NCBI GenBank assembly: GCA_036399055.1
Contig: DASWNX010000030.1
Span: 62,001 to 126,000 of the forward strand
DNA length: 64,000 nucleotides
Source of the DNA: Jatrophihabitans sp.
GTDB lineage: Bacteria; Actinomycetota; Actinomycetes; Mycobacteriales; Jatrophihabitantaceae
Direction of reading: 5' to 3'
Position 1 is the first letter of the stretch. Every line of letters starts with the position of its first letter. The position numbers and the translations under genes are program-made. Under the pieces are notes generated by a model. It ran no database searches, was not told where the DNA came from, and saw only the letters and a list, made by a program, of their open reading frames with translations. Below are positions 36,652-46,500 of the stretch, piece by piece.

Positions 36652-37953
36652 TCAAGGACGCCCGCTGCCGCCTGTCGACCGGTGGTTGCGTCGGGGCGTC
36701 TGCTCGGCGTCGAGCCAGGCTGGTGGCACGAACCAGGGCACGCCGTCGAGCATGGTGATCTGCCAGCCCTGCCTGTCGAACCGGTCATGGTGGAAGTCGC
36801 AGAGCAGGCACAGGTTGTCCAGGTCGGTCGAGCCGCCTTGCGCCCAGGGCGTGATGTGGTGCTTCTCGGTCCACTCGGGTGGGTCGGTGCAGCCGGGAAA
36901 GGCGCAGCCCTGGTCACGGGCGATCAGGGCGAGGGTTTGCTTGTCGCTGGCGACCCGTCGGGTGGTGCCGTAGTTGAGGATGCCGCCCCTGCTGTTGTGC
37001 ACCACCCAGGCGATGCTGGCTTCGCCGGCGAGCCGCAGCGCTTGATCGACACGCAGCGACTGGTCGAAGCTGCTGGTCACCAGGCCGGTGCCTGACTCGA
37101 ACTGCTCGGCGGTCATGGTGATCAGCACGGTCGCCGGAACCCCGCCGCTGGTCGGCAACTCGCCTGCTCGCAGCGCGAGCTTGAGCACCGACCGGAACGC
37201 GTCGTGCAGCCGCTGGCCGGAGCTGCGCTCATCAGGCCCGCCCGCGTCCGTCGGCTTCGGCGCGGCGAGCGAGTGCAGGACCGTCAGCGCGAGCGCGGCG
37301 GTCTCGCTGTCGAGATCACCGTTGATCCGGTACATGCCGTCCCCGCTCGGCAGGCAGGTCAGCCGCCGCCGTCTCTGCTGCTCACGCTCGTCGGCAAGCC
37401 TGCCGTCCGGGCAGAGGGTGTCGATCAGCCGCCGCGCGATGCCCGACAGCACTCTGGCGTCGAAGATCTGAGCCTGCTCCACCAGAAAGGACTCGGCGTC
37501 AGACACCTCGGCGGCGCTGAGGCTGCCGCGAACCTTGTCGATCGCGTTCGCTATGACGTCGGCGTGCTGGGCGGTGATCGCTCCGGCGGCGCGGGCGTCG
37601 GCCGTGGCCGGCAGCAGCGGCTCCAGCAGGTCGCCGGTGAGGGACAGCCGCGGCGCCAGCGCACGGGCCCGCCTGGTCCGCAGCGAGCTCTCTGCTGGCG
37701 AGAGGTTGAGCAGTCCGGCCAGAAAGTAGCTCGTGCCGCGCAGCACGTGACGAGCCGGCACGTTGCGTGCTTCGACCTCGGCGATCAGCAGCTGATCGAG
37801 ATGCTCAAGCTGACGGCGCGCCTGCTCGGCCAACCGCAGTAGATCGAGCAACTCGGTTTCGCTCAACGGTGACAGCGGAATCGCCATCAACTCGGTGACG
37901 TCGGCGCACAGCACAGCGGCCGAGCCCACCGCTGCTGTCGCCATTGCCGTCAT
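36652..37953 (-). CDS. DUF222 / 13E12-repeat family HNH endonuclease-like protein
   Basis: 433 aa. The N-terminal DUF222 region (about 30-310, helical, with NLSPAESSLRTRRARAL) is followed by an HNH domain: QGCAFPGCTDPPEWTEKHHITPWAQGGSTDLDNLCLLCDFHHDRFD, which holds the two CxxC-type zinc pairs and the HH-N-H catalytic set. This family is abundant in Actinobacteria as multicopy, mobile-looking genes of unknown role. ATG start with TACTGT 7 nt upstream, so probably leaderless. The 13E12 family in M. tuberculosis has similar architecture. Confidence 0.9.
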   Translation of the reverse strand: MTAMATAAVGSAAVLCADVTELMAIPLSPLSETELLDLLRLAEQARRQLEHLDQLLIAEVEARNVPARHVLRGTSYFLAGLLNLSPAESSLRTRRARALAPRLSLTGDLLEPLLPATADARAAGAITAQHADVIANAIDKVRGSLSAAEVSDAESFLVEQAQIFDARVLSGIARRLIDTLCPDGRLADEREQQRRRRLTCLPSGDGMYRINGDLDSETAALALTVLHSLAAPKPTDAGGPDERSSGQRLHDAFRSVLKLALRAGELPTSGGVPATVLITMTAEQFESGTGLVTSSFDQSLRVDQALRLAGEASIAWVVHNSRGGILNYGTTRRVASDKQTLALIARDQGCAFPGCTDPPEWTEKHHITPWAQGGSTDLDNLCLLCDFHHDRFDRQGWQITMLDGVPWFVPPAWLDAEQTPRRNHRSTGGSGRP

Positions 37954-37960
37954 ACATCAG

Positions 37961-37966
37961 ACAGTA
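37961..37966 (-). promoter_or_regulatory. -10 element of the HNH/DUF222 gene (TACTGT)
   Basis: Minus-strand TACTGT with 7 nt to the ATG and no ribosome-binding site. Confidence 0.5.
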
Positions 37967-38083
37967 GACGAGCGGTCCGACAGTTCTCTGACTCTGCGGC
38001 TCAGTTATCCACAGACAGGCGGCGAGCATCGAGCCAGGAGTTCAGGGGCACTGCCTAGGCGGCAGGGCTCACGCCGGCGATCT

Positions 38084-38896
38084 TCAGAGGTTCACCGTGA
38101 CGCGGAGGAAAGTCGCGGGAATGCGTGTGTCCGTGTCCGTGGTGCTGGTGTTCTGGCTGATGAACAGCGCTTCGAGCTCGTCCTGCAGTTGCGCCACCCG
38201 GCCGCTGGCTTCGGCGGCCTCGTAGGCGTTCATGGTGGGGCCGTAGTAAGTCCTGAACGTGGCCAGAAAATCTGACGGGCTTCCCTCGGCCTCGAAGGTG
38301 TAGATGTCCTTGGCGAACGAGATGTCGCTCTCAGCGACTCCCGCGGCGCCGAATCGCTCTATGACGTTCTTCTCGACCCCCCACGTCATCGGGCTGATAA
38401 AGCCTTCCGGCGGAGGCGGAGAGTACGCAGAGCTGATCTTGAGAATCTGCGCCACCAGGGTCGGGTCACCCGGAATCCAGTTGCCCATCACTATCCGGCC
38501 TCCAGGCCGGGTCACGCGCACCATTTCTTTCGCGACGTCAAACGGGCGCGGCGCGAACATGGCGCCGAAAATGCTTACGACCAGGTCGAATGTGTCATCG
38601 GCGAGTCCGCTGAGGTCGCAGGCGTCACCTTGCTGAAAGGTCACATTCGTGAGCCCGTGCTCTTCGGCTCGGCGCGCTCCGGCCGCGACCAGGTTCTCTG
38701 CGATATCGACACCCACCACCTGCGCGGCGTGCCTCGCCGCCGGGATCGCAGTGGTCCCGTCACCGCACCCGAGATCCAAGACCTTGAGATCGGGTGTGAT
38801 TTTAAGGCCGGCGACGATGGCCTCGCCGCTGGTCCTCATGCTTTCGGCGAGACGGGTGAAATCACCTTTTTCCCATAGAGCCTTATTCGCGTTCAC
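38084..38896 (-). CDS. Class I SAM-dependent methyltransferase
   Basis: 270 aa. Rossmann-fold SAM site LKVLDLGCGDGTTAIPAARHAAQVVGVDIAENLV (about 37-70), followed by VTFQQGDACDLSG and FDLVVSIFGAMFAPRPF, typical of small-molecule (UbiE/Methyltransf_11) methyltransferases. Substrate unknown. GTG start with GCGGAG at 7 nt. Less GC-rich than core neighbours and isolated, so possibly acquired. Confidence 0.88.
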   Translation of the reverse strand: MNANKALWEKGDFTRLAESMRTSGEAIVAGLKITPDLKVLDLGCGDGTTAIPAARHAAQVVGVDIAENLVAAGARRAEEHGLTNVTFQQGDACDLSGLADDTFDLVVSIFGAMFAPRPFDVAKEMVRVTRPGGRIVMGNWIPGDPTLVAQILKISSAYSPPPPEGFISPMTWGVEKNVIERFGAAGVAESDISFAKDIYTFEAEGSPSDFLATFRTYYGPTMNAYEAAEASGRVAQLQDELEALFISQNTSTTDTDTRIPATFLRVTVNL

Positions 38897-38930
38897 TGGT
38901 CACTCCGCATCATGTGGGCAATCTCTTGAA

Positions 38931-38945
38931 CGGATTTATAATCCG
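38931..38945. promoter_or_regulatory. 15-nt dyad upstream of the methyltransferase gene
   Basis: CGGATT and AATCCG flank TAT, 34 nt before the GTG start. Symmetry and position would suit an operator; there is no direct evidence for one. Confidence 0.3.
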
Positions 38946-39142
38946 CAGGATAACTGGCTCGGTTGGGCTTCACAACGGTTGCGCGAATGGCGACGTCCAA
39001 AGGCATTTCAGTGATTGGGCGGCTATCTGAGTTGATCGAATTGCCTGCCCCAGGCGTGCTGTGGCCCCGTTCGGCGCTGCGCGGCAGCTGAGGCCACGCC
39101 ACTGAACTCCTGTGACCTGGGGCCGGTGAACTCGGTCGAAAG

Positions 39143-40465
39143 CTAAGGACGGCCCAACGCCCGGTAGGCCCAGCCGGCGGCCCGCCACTGCTTCGGATCG
39201 AGCACGTTGCGCCCGTCGACCAGGTTGCGCTGCGCGACCCGGGCGCCGATGACGTCCGGGTCCATCGACCGGAAGATCGACCACTCGGTCAGCAGCATCA
39301 CCAGGTCCGCCTGCTCGACGGCGTCCTCCAGCGAGGCCGCGTAGGAGAGTTCCGGGTGCAGCCGCTGCGCACTGCCGTTGGCCTCGGGGTCATAGACCAG
39401 CACGGTGGCGCCCCGCCGGCCCACCGCGGCCGCCACGTCCAGCGCGGGGGAGTCGCGCACGTCGTCGGAGTTCGGCTTGAACGCCGCGCCCAGCACCGCC
39501 ACCCGGGTGCCCCGGTACGAGCCGTCCAGCAGGTCCAGGCCCAACTCGACGGTGCGGGCCCGCCTGCGCAGGTTGATCTCGTCGACGTCGCGCAGGAACG
39601 ACACCGCCTGGTCGACGCCGAGCTCACCGGCCCGGGCGATGAAGGCCCGGATGTCCTTGGGCAGGCAACCGCCGCCGAAGCCCAGGCCGGCGTTGAGGAA
39701 CCGCCGACCGATCCGGGCGTCGTGGCCGATCGCGTCAGCCAGCTGGGTGACGTCGGCGCCGGTGGCCTCGCAGACCTCGGCCATCGCGTTGATGAAGCTG
39801 ATCTTGGTGGCCAGGAACGAGTTCGCCGCCACCTTCACCAGCTCGGCGGTGGCGAAGTCGGTGACGATCACCGGCGTGCCCGCCTCGATGACCGGCGCGA
39901 ACGCCGCGCGCAGCGTCTGCTCGGCCCACTCGCTGTGCACGCCGAAGACGAGGCGGTCCGGGCGCAGGGTGTCCTCGACGGCGAAGCCCTCCCGCAGGAA
40001 CTCGGGGTTCCAGGCCAGCTCTACCTCTTTGTTCGGCGCCAGCTCGGCCAGCACCTTGGCCATCCGCACCGCGGTGCCGGCCGGCACCGTCGACTTGCCG
40101 ACCACCAGCACCCGCCGGTCCAGGTGCGGCGCCAGCGAGCGGAACGCGGCCGAGACGTAGCTCAGGTCCGCGGCGTACTGGCCCTTCTTCTGCGGTGTGC
40201 CGACGCAGATGAAGTGCACGTCGGCGAATGCGGCCACCTCAGCGTAGTCGGTGGTGAACCGCAGCCGGCCGGAGTCGATGTGCTTGGCCAGCAGCTCGGG
40301 CAGTCCGGGCTCGAAGAACGGGATCTTGCCGCCCCGCAGGGCCTCGATCTTGGCGATGTCTACGTCCAGGCCGATGACGTCGTAGCCGAGTTCGACCATG
40401 CACACCGCATGGGTGGCTCCGAGGTAGCCGGTTCCGATCACCGAGAGGCGAGGACGCTGAGTCAT
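39143..40465 (-). CDS. UDP-glucose/GDP-mannose dehydrogenase family (UDP-glucose 6-dehydrogenase)
   Basis: 440 aa. NAD-dependent four-electron oxidation of a nucleotide sugar to its uronate, used for exopolysaccharide or cell-wall glycans. N-terminal Rossmann LSVIGTGYLGATHAVCMVELGYDVIGLD, conserved VGTPQKKG, substrate Lys/Asn region EVELAWNPEFLREGFAVED, catalytic Cys in GFGGGCLPKDIRAF and C-terminal VAVLGAAFKPNSDDVRDSPAL. The frame extends to 40717, but ATG 40465 gives the family N-terminus and has TAGCCT 7 nt upstream. Divergent from the acyl-CoA dehydrogenase. Confidence 0.94.
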   Translation of the reverse strand: MTQRPRLSVIGTGYLGATHAVCMVELGYDVIGLDVDIAKIEALRGGKIPFFEPGLPELLAKHIDSGRLRFTTDYAEVAAFADVHFICVGTPQKKGQYAADLSYVSAAFRSLAPHLDRRVLVVGKSTVPAGTAVRMAKVLAELAPNKEVELAWNPEFLREGFAVEDTLRPDRLVFGVHSEWAEQTLRAAFAPVIEAGTPVIVTDFATAELVKVAANSFLATKISFINAMAEVCEATGADVTQLADAIGHDARIGRRFLNAGLGFGGGCLPKDIRAFIARAGELGVDQAVSFLRDVDEINLRRRARTVELGLDLLDGSYRGTRVAVLGAAFKPNSDDVRDSPALDVAAAVGRRGATVLVYDPEANGSAQRLHPELSYAASLEDAVEQADLVMLLTEWSIFRSMDPDVIGARVAQRNLVDGRNVLDPKQWRAAGWAYRALGRP

Positions 40466-40472
40466 GGGTGCG

Positions 40473-40478
40473 AGGCTA
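40473..40478 (-). promoter_or_regulatory. -10 element of the UDP-sugar dehydrogenase gene (TAGCCT)
   Basis: Minus-strand TAGCCT 7 nt before the ATG, no Shine-Dalgarno. Confidence 0.5.
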
Positions 40479-40706
40479 TCGCGTCGGCGATCTAGCACCG
40501 TTTTCGCTCGCCGGACAGCCGCTGATTGCCCTGGGCCGCTGCCGCTGTCGGACGCCGGCCGGCCCGCGCGGCGCTGAGGCCGGTCAACGTCCCTCCCGCC
40601 CGGACTGCGGTCCCGACAAACGGCAGTGACAAGTCCCCGACAAAGGGCAGTGACAATGGGCGCAGATCGTTGCGCAGCCACTAGGCGATGGGGAACGCTT
40701 ACCGCC

Positions 40707-41867
40707 ATGGCGTCCAACCCGAATTTCGACAGTTACCGGCTCACCGACGAGCACAACATGCTGCGCGAGGCGGTGCGCTCGCTGGCCGAGGACAAGATCG
40801 CGCCCCGAGCGGCCGAGGTGGACCGGACGGCGGAGTTCCCCCACGACGTGCTGACCGCCCTGGTGCGGGCCGGTTTTCACGCCACCCACATCCCTGAGGA
40901 GTACGGCGGCGTCGGCGCGGACTCGCTGGCGACGGTCATCGTGATCGAAGAGGTCGCCCGGGTCTGCGCGTCGTCCTCGCTGATCCCGGCGGTGAACAAG
41001 CTCGGCACCGTGCCGCTGCTGCTGTCGGCGTCGGAGGACCTGAAGAAGCAGGTGCTGCCGCCGGTCGCCTCCGGCGAGGCGATGTTCTCCTACGCCCTGT
41101 CCGAGCGCGAGGCCGGCTCCGACGCCGCGGCGATGCGCACCCGGGCCCTCCTGGACGGCGACCACTGGGTGCTCAACGGCACCAAGTGCTGGATCAGCAA
41201 CGCCGGCGTCTCCACCTATTACACGGTGATGGCGGTGACCGACCCGTCCCAGGGCGCCCGCGGCATCTCGGCGTTCGTGGTGCACAAGGACGACCCCGGC
41301 TTCTCGGTCGGCATGCACGAGCGCAAGATGGGCATCAAGGGCTCGCCGACGTGTGAGATCCACTTCGACAACTGCGCGATCCCGGCCGACCGGATCATCG
41401 GCGAGCCGGGCACCGGGTTCAAGACCGCGCTGGCCACCCTGGACCACACCCGGCTCACCATCGGCGCCCAGGCGCTGGGTATCGCCCAGGGCGCCATCGA
41501 CGCGTCGATCGCCTACATGAAGCAGCGGCAGCAGTTCGGCAAGCCGATCGCCGACTTCCAGGGGCTGCAGTTCATGCTCGCCGACATGGTCATGCAGACC
41601 GAGGCGGCCCGCCAGCTCATCTACGCCGCGGCCGCGAAGGCAGAGCGGGGCGAGCCGGGGCTGACCTGGTACTCGGCCTCAGCCAAGGCCTTCGCCTCAG
41701 ACGTGGCGATGAAGGTCACCACCGACGCGGTGCAGATCTTCGGCGGCTACGGCTACACCGAGGACTTCCCGGTCGAGCGGATGATGCGCGATGCCAAGAT
41801 CACCCAGATCTATGAGGGCACCAACCAGATCAACCGGATGGTCATCGCCCGCAACATCCTGAAGTAG
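40707..41867 (+). CDS. fadE25: Acyl-CoA dehydrogenase, FadE25-like
   Basis: 386 aa. FAD-dependent alpha,beta-dehydrogenation of acyl-CoA. IPEEYGGVGADSLATVIVIEEVAR, SYALSEREAGSDAAAMRTRA (FAD/substrate loop), ALATLDHTRLTIGAQALGIAQGA and the C-terminal QIFGGYGYTEDFPVERMMRDAKITQIYEGTNQIN are diagnostic, and much of the chain matches my memory of M. tuberculosis FadE25 (Rv3274c). In that species it neighbours purE; here about 11 kb separate them. ATG 40707 gives the usual N-terminus; GGGGAA lies 11 nt upstream. Confidence 0.94.
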   Translation: MASNPNFDSYRLTDEHNMLREAVRSLAEDKIAPRAAEVDRTAEFPHDVLTALVRAGFHATHIPEEYGGVGADSLATVIVIEEVARVCASSSLIPAVNKLGTVPLLLSASEDLKKQVLPPVASGEAMFSYALSEREAGSDAAAMRTRALLDGDHWVLNGTKCWISNAGVSTYYTVMAVTDPSQGARGISAFVVHKDDPGFSVGMHERKMGIKGSPTCEIHFDNCAIPADRIIGEPGTGFKTALATLDHTRLTIGAQALGIAQGAIDASIAYMKQRQQFGKPIADFQGLQFMLADMVMQTEAARQLIYAAAAKAERGEPGLTWYSASAKAFASDVAMKVTTDAVQIFGGYGYTEDFPVERMMRDAKITQIYEGTNQINRMVIARNILK

Positions 41868-41892
41868 CCGCATCGGCCGGGAGTCGACGTGG

Positions 41893-43152
41893 TCAGCCCC
41901 GAGGCGTCGCGCTGCCCATCCGGGTCACCGCTTCGGTCAAAATGGCGCCTGAGGTCGCGAAGTTCAGGCGGACGTGACCGGCGCCTCCGGCGCCGAAGAC
42001 GTGCCCGGAGCTGAGCGCGACTCGGGCCTCGTCAAGGAAGAAGCGCGCCGGGCCGGCGAGTTCGGTGATGATCCCAGGCCTCCCGCTGTCTCCGTCGGCA
42101 TCGGCATCGCTGCCACCGTTGCCGGCGCCGTCGCGGTGCTGCACGCCGAGATCGCGGCAGTCCAGCCACGCCAGGTAGCTGCCTTGCGGCGGCGTCCACC
42201 GCACGGCCGGCAGATGCTCGGCGAGCAGGGAACCCAGAAGCGCGCGGTTGGTGTCCAGCCCGGCGAGCAGGGCGTCCAGCCACGGCTCCCCGTGCCGCAG
42301 CGCCGCGGTGTGGGCGAGGATTCCCACGTGGCTGGGCCCGTGGCTCACCTCCTCGGGCATCCGAGCCAGGTCAGAGGCCGACTCCGGTCCCGCGATGACC
42401 AGGGCGGCCTTGAGGCCGGCGAGGTTCCACGCCTTCGAGGCGGAGGTGACGGCGAAGGCGTTCTCGGCGCCGTCGACGCTGAGGTAGGGGGTGAACGTGG
42501 CGCCTGGCAGCACCAGCGGGGCGTGGATCTCGTCGGAGATGACCCGGACCCCGTGGCGCCGCGCCAAAGCGGCGATGCCTTCGAGCTCGGCGAGCGAGTG
42601 CACGACGCCGGTCGGGTTGTGCGGGTTGCTCATCAGGTAGGCGACTCCAGGGCTCTGAGCCCGCGCCCGGGCGAACGTCTCCTCGAGTGTGTCGAGGTCG
42701 ACCCGTCCGCCCACGCCCAAGCGCGCCTCGAGGACGTGGCGGCCGTCGTGGCTGACGAAGGCGTAGAACGGCGGGTACACCGGGGCACTCACCACGACCG
42801 TGTCCCCGGGGTCGGTGACGAGGCGGAGCACCTCGACGATGCCCAGCATCACGTCTGGCACGATCGCGGTGCGAGCAATCTCCACGCCTGACCAACCCCA
42901 GCGCCGCTGCGCGAACTCGGCTAGCGCCTCGGCGTACGCCGTCCCGGCCGGGTAGCCGGTGTCCCCGCGGTCGATGACCTCGCGGAGCACGTCGGCGATT
43001 GGCTCGGCCAGCACGACGTCCATCTCGGCCACCCACAGCGGCAGCACGTCTTCGGGGTGGGTCTGCCATTTCATGCTGGAGCGCCGGCGTAGCTGTGGCA
43101 GGCTCAGCTGCTCCAGCGGGTTGGCCAAGCGACCTGCGGTCTCGCTCGTCAT
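41893..43152 (-). CDS. MalY/PatB-family PLP aminotransferase / cystathionine beta-lyase
   Basis: 419 aa. Fold-type I PLP enzyme. [20 protein letters not shown] is the MalY/PatB hallmark, then [43 protein letters not shown] and the Schiff-base lysine in [18 protein letters not shown]. Members cleave cystathionine or other C-S bonds. A Gly/Asp-rich insert ([16 protein letters not shown]) interrupts the C-terminal domain. ATG 43152 is preceded by AGGA; the longer frame to 43368 adds an unlikely leader. It converges on fadE25 with a 25-nt gap. Confidence 0.9.
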   Translation of the reverse strand: MTSETAGRLANPLEQLSLPQLRRRSSMKWQTHPEDVLPLWVAEMDVVLAEPIADVLREVIDRGDTGYPAGTAYAEALAEFAQRRWGWSGVEIARTAIVPDVMLGIVEVLRLVTDPGDTVVVSAPVYPPFYAFVSHDGRHVLEARLGVGGRVDLDTLEETFARARAQSPGVAYLMSNPHNPTGVVHSLAELEGIAALARRHGVRVISDEIHAPLVLPGATFTPYLSVDGAENAFAVTSASKAWNLAGLKAALVIAGPESASDLARMPEEVSHGPSHVGILAHTAALRHGEPWLDALLAGLDTNRALLGSLLAEHLPAVRWTPPQGSYLAWLDCRDLGVQHRDGAGNGGSDADADGDSGRPGIITELAGPARFFLDEARVALSSGHVFGAGGAGHVRLNFATSGAILTEAVTRMGSATPRG

Positions 43153-43521
43153 TTCCTGCGCCTTCCGCTGAGCCGGTGGTTTCGTGGCGGGGAAAGCCAC
43201 GGCGCTGTCGGCGTACTTGCTCGGCACCGTATACGGCGTCGTGCGCGGGCCCGCTGTTGGCTCGGCGCCTTCTTCGGCGCCGCAGTGCTGTCCGGACGGC
43301 ACCTGAGAGGAACTCAGCCCGTGCTCGGCGCGATCCGTCACGCCTGCGTCCGCTTCCCCACGGCACACCAGGTCCAGGAGCTACACCACGCTGCACGACA
43401 TCGCCTCGACGACGCCTGAGGAGGTCGGCGCCGTAGTTGGCCGCTCGGCCCGGTGCGAGCATGATCGAACTCGAGGCGGCTTGACACAGGGCTAGTCGTC
43501 CGCCTTCCTTCGCCGCACAGG
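43153..43521. other. Intergenic stretch without a recognised gene
   Basis: About 370 nt between the MalY-like start and the end of the secreted metalloprotease gene. Overlapping open frames exist because of high GC, but none shows a domain or a ribosome-binding site. It must contain the MalY promoter. Confidence 0.5.
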
Positions 43522-46500
43522 CTAGGGCCGGAAGGTGATCCGGATCGTGTGCTCGGTGCCGTCGTCGAGGACGATGCGGAAGGTCTTGGACGTTCCCGCC
43601 CACGTGCGCGGAGTCTTCGCGACAAGGACGAAGTGCTCGCCCGCCGCGTCGTACGTCGGCAGCTGGTAGACGCCGTCGGTGAGATCGAAGCCGTACTTGA
43701 CCACCGTCGCGGTGCTCTGCACGTACGCGCCGGACGAGTCCTGCAGCCGCCACTTGAACGGCAGCGCTTGGCCGGCGATGGCGTCGTCGACGTGGTGCAC
43801 AGTCCCGTTGAGGAACCCGGTGAACGTGTACTTCAGCCAGACCGAATGCTCGCAGGTGCTGACGTTGCCGGACTCGTCACGCGCGGTGTGCGTCACCGTC
43901 GTGATCCCGGGACCGAATGCCGACGGCGCGTCGTGGCTGACCACGGGCACGTCGTGGCTGACCACGGGCACGTCGTCCACCGCGTCGGTGGCCCGCGCCG
44001 CCGGGACGACGACGGCCTGACCGACCAGGCCGATCACGTCGGCCGGGCAGGTGAGGGCCGGCGCAGTCGTGTCCACTACGGTCACCTGCTGCGTCGTCTC
44101 CGCCGACTCGCCGTCCGCGTCGGTAGCGGTCCACCGCACCGTGGTGGTCCCCAGCGGCAGGACGCCAGGCGCGTCGTTGGTCACGACCGGCTGGTCGCCG
44201 TCCGGGTCGGTCGCCGTGACACCAGGGAGTGCTCCGGCGTACCCGCCGATGGTGTTGCCCTCAAGCGTCACGTTCTCGGCGGTGATCGTCGGCGCCTCGT
44301 TGCAGTCCAGCCGCAGGTCGAGGTCGAACACCGCGGGCGGGATCGTCATGACCCGGCTCTCGACGTAGGCCGACCCGTCGGCGGCCAGACAGCCGGCCTT
44401 CTCGGCCCGCACCTGGTAGTAGCCCGCCATGACGTCCCAGCCGAAGTGCCCGGCGGCGTCCGTCAGCGACGGGTTGGCGCGGTTGGTGGGCGACATCACG
44501 AAGCTGCCGTCGGAAACGACCTGGAACGGGCCGTTGGGCGAGTCGGCTCGGTAGAGCGTCACGGTCGCGCCGGCGATGGGCCGGCCGGACAGCGAGCGCA
44601 CCCAACCGCTCGGGTCGATGTAGATGTCGAATGACACCGTCTGATCGGGCTGGTCGCCCGGGCAGTCGATGGTCATCGTCACCTTGGCGTGGCCGGACCG
44701 GGGTGACAGCGGCGGGACGGTGCCCGTGTAGCTGCCGGCCGCGCCCTCGGTCATCCCGCCGCTGCTGATGGCGCTGCCGTCACCGGCGGTCACCGACCAG
44801 CGGGCCGAGCCACCGGCGCAGCCGGTCGTCGACACAGTCAGAGCGGTGTTCCAGTAGACGATCGGAATCCCGTCACCGCCGGCGCGCGACGGCGAGATGC
44901 CGCTGCCGGCAGGCGGGCCGACCGGGCCCTCGAGCAGCAGATCGACGGTCTTGGCGCCGCCCGCGCCGAGCTCCACCGTGACCGACCGCTTGCGAAGCTG
45001 CGAGCCCGCGGGCGGGAACGCGGTGACGGTGTAGGTCCCGGCCGGGATGCCGGACGCGACGTAGGAGCCGTCCGAGCCGGACAGCGTCACGTAGACGCAC
45101 TGGCCGCCGGCCGCCGGGCACACCTGCACCGGAGCGCCCGGCTGAGCGGTGGGTGGCGTCGCGGTGTCGATGACACGGCCGGAGATCCGGCCGCCGGCCG
45201 GCGCCGCGCCGTTGCGGACGTCGAAGACGTAGCGCCCGTCGACGATCGAGTTGCGCCGCCCGTTGGTCAGCCCGGTGACGGTGTTACGGCTGAGGAAGGC
45301 GCCGTTGACACGCGAGCCGGGGAACTCGTAGAACTTGCTCGCCTCGCCCGTGCCGGCCGAGTAGCCCGCGCCGGCGGAGACGCCGCCGAAGCCGTTCGAC
45401 CCACCGCTGAAGTCTCCGGTCTCCCACAGGATCCGGTCGTAGTTCATCACGATGTCGAAGTCGCCGACGCCGACGTCGGCCCGGTCGACGAGCAGCAGCT
45501 GAAAGCTGTTGAGCTTGTCGGTGTGACCGGAGTAGTAGCCGACGTTGACCCAGTTGACGCAGAACGCCCGACGGCCCTGGAACGTCGTCGTGCCGACTGA
45601 GTAGGTGACCAGCGACGAGCCGGCCGCCCGGGTGTCCACGTCGGCGAAGAACGGCGCGATCATCGGCGGCGTGCTCGCGTTGATGCTGAACGGCGTGAAC
45701 GTGCCCATCGGGCTGTTGAACGTGATGTTGCCGTTGTTGTTGACGTAGGTGTGCGTATACGTCGTGCCAAAGTAGTTGACCGGGAAGGGCAGCGCGACGG
45801 TGCCGGTCGAGCTGTCGTCGTTGGGCGGCAGCGCGGTGGCCCGGCACTCGGCGCTGACGTCGACGGTGCGCACGACGCTGACGCGCACGGCACATGACGC
45901 GTACGGCCCGGTGACCGGGTCGTTGATCTGCCGGCCGCGGACGACGAGGTGGACGCTGCGGTCCAGGCCGCCGGTGACCAGCTGCCAGTCGGTGTCGCTC
46001 AGCTGGTAGCTCGTCTGGTCGGTTTCGGCGGAGGCGAACAGCCGGTTGGTGAACGACTCGTCGTAGGCCTCGACGACGAACCGGTTGTTGCGGAACGCCG
46101 GACCGCCACCGCCCGGGATCCACGAGACACGCGGCGCCGTGTCCGTGCGGAACGAGCTGCCCTCCGACGGGGTGGTGAGGGCGGGGCCGACCGAGTGCTC
46201 GGCAGCGACGCACCCGAAGTCGGCCTGCTCGCGCGGCGTCCGGCCGGCGACGAGCGCCCGGTACGCCGCCGAGAGCGTCTCGACGTCGCCCGCGTCGAGC
46301 CGGTCCCAGATCGCGTGGTCGGACAGGCTCACGTCGTCGAACGACTCGAAGACGCCACCCTTGACGCTGCTGTCGTAGAGATCCCAGAGGACGCGGGTCG
46401 CCGTCGCCTCGTTGTCCTCGCCGTTGCTCGCCATGCCGGCCTCGGACTCGATGCCGTAGTCGACACCGTTGCTGGCGGTGTAGCGCAGGTCGCCGACGGT

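Noticed and set aside
38893-39102. 69-codon minus-strand frame whose TGA overlaps the methyltransferase GTG
   Set aside because: The GTGA overlap is attractive, but the frame has no coding pattern or ribosome-binding site, and the methyltransferase has its own good Shine-Dalgarno.
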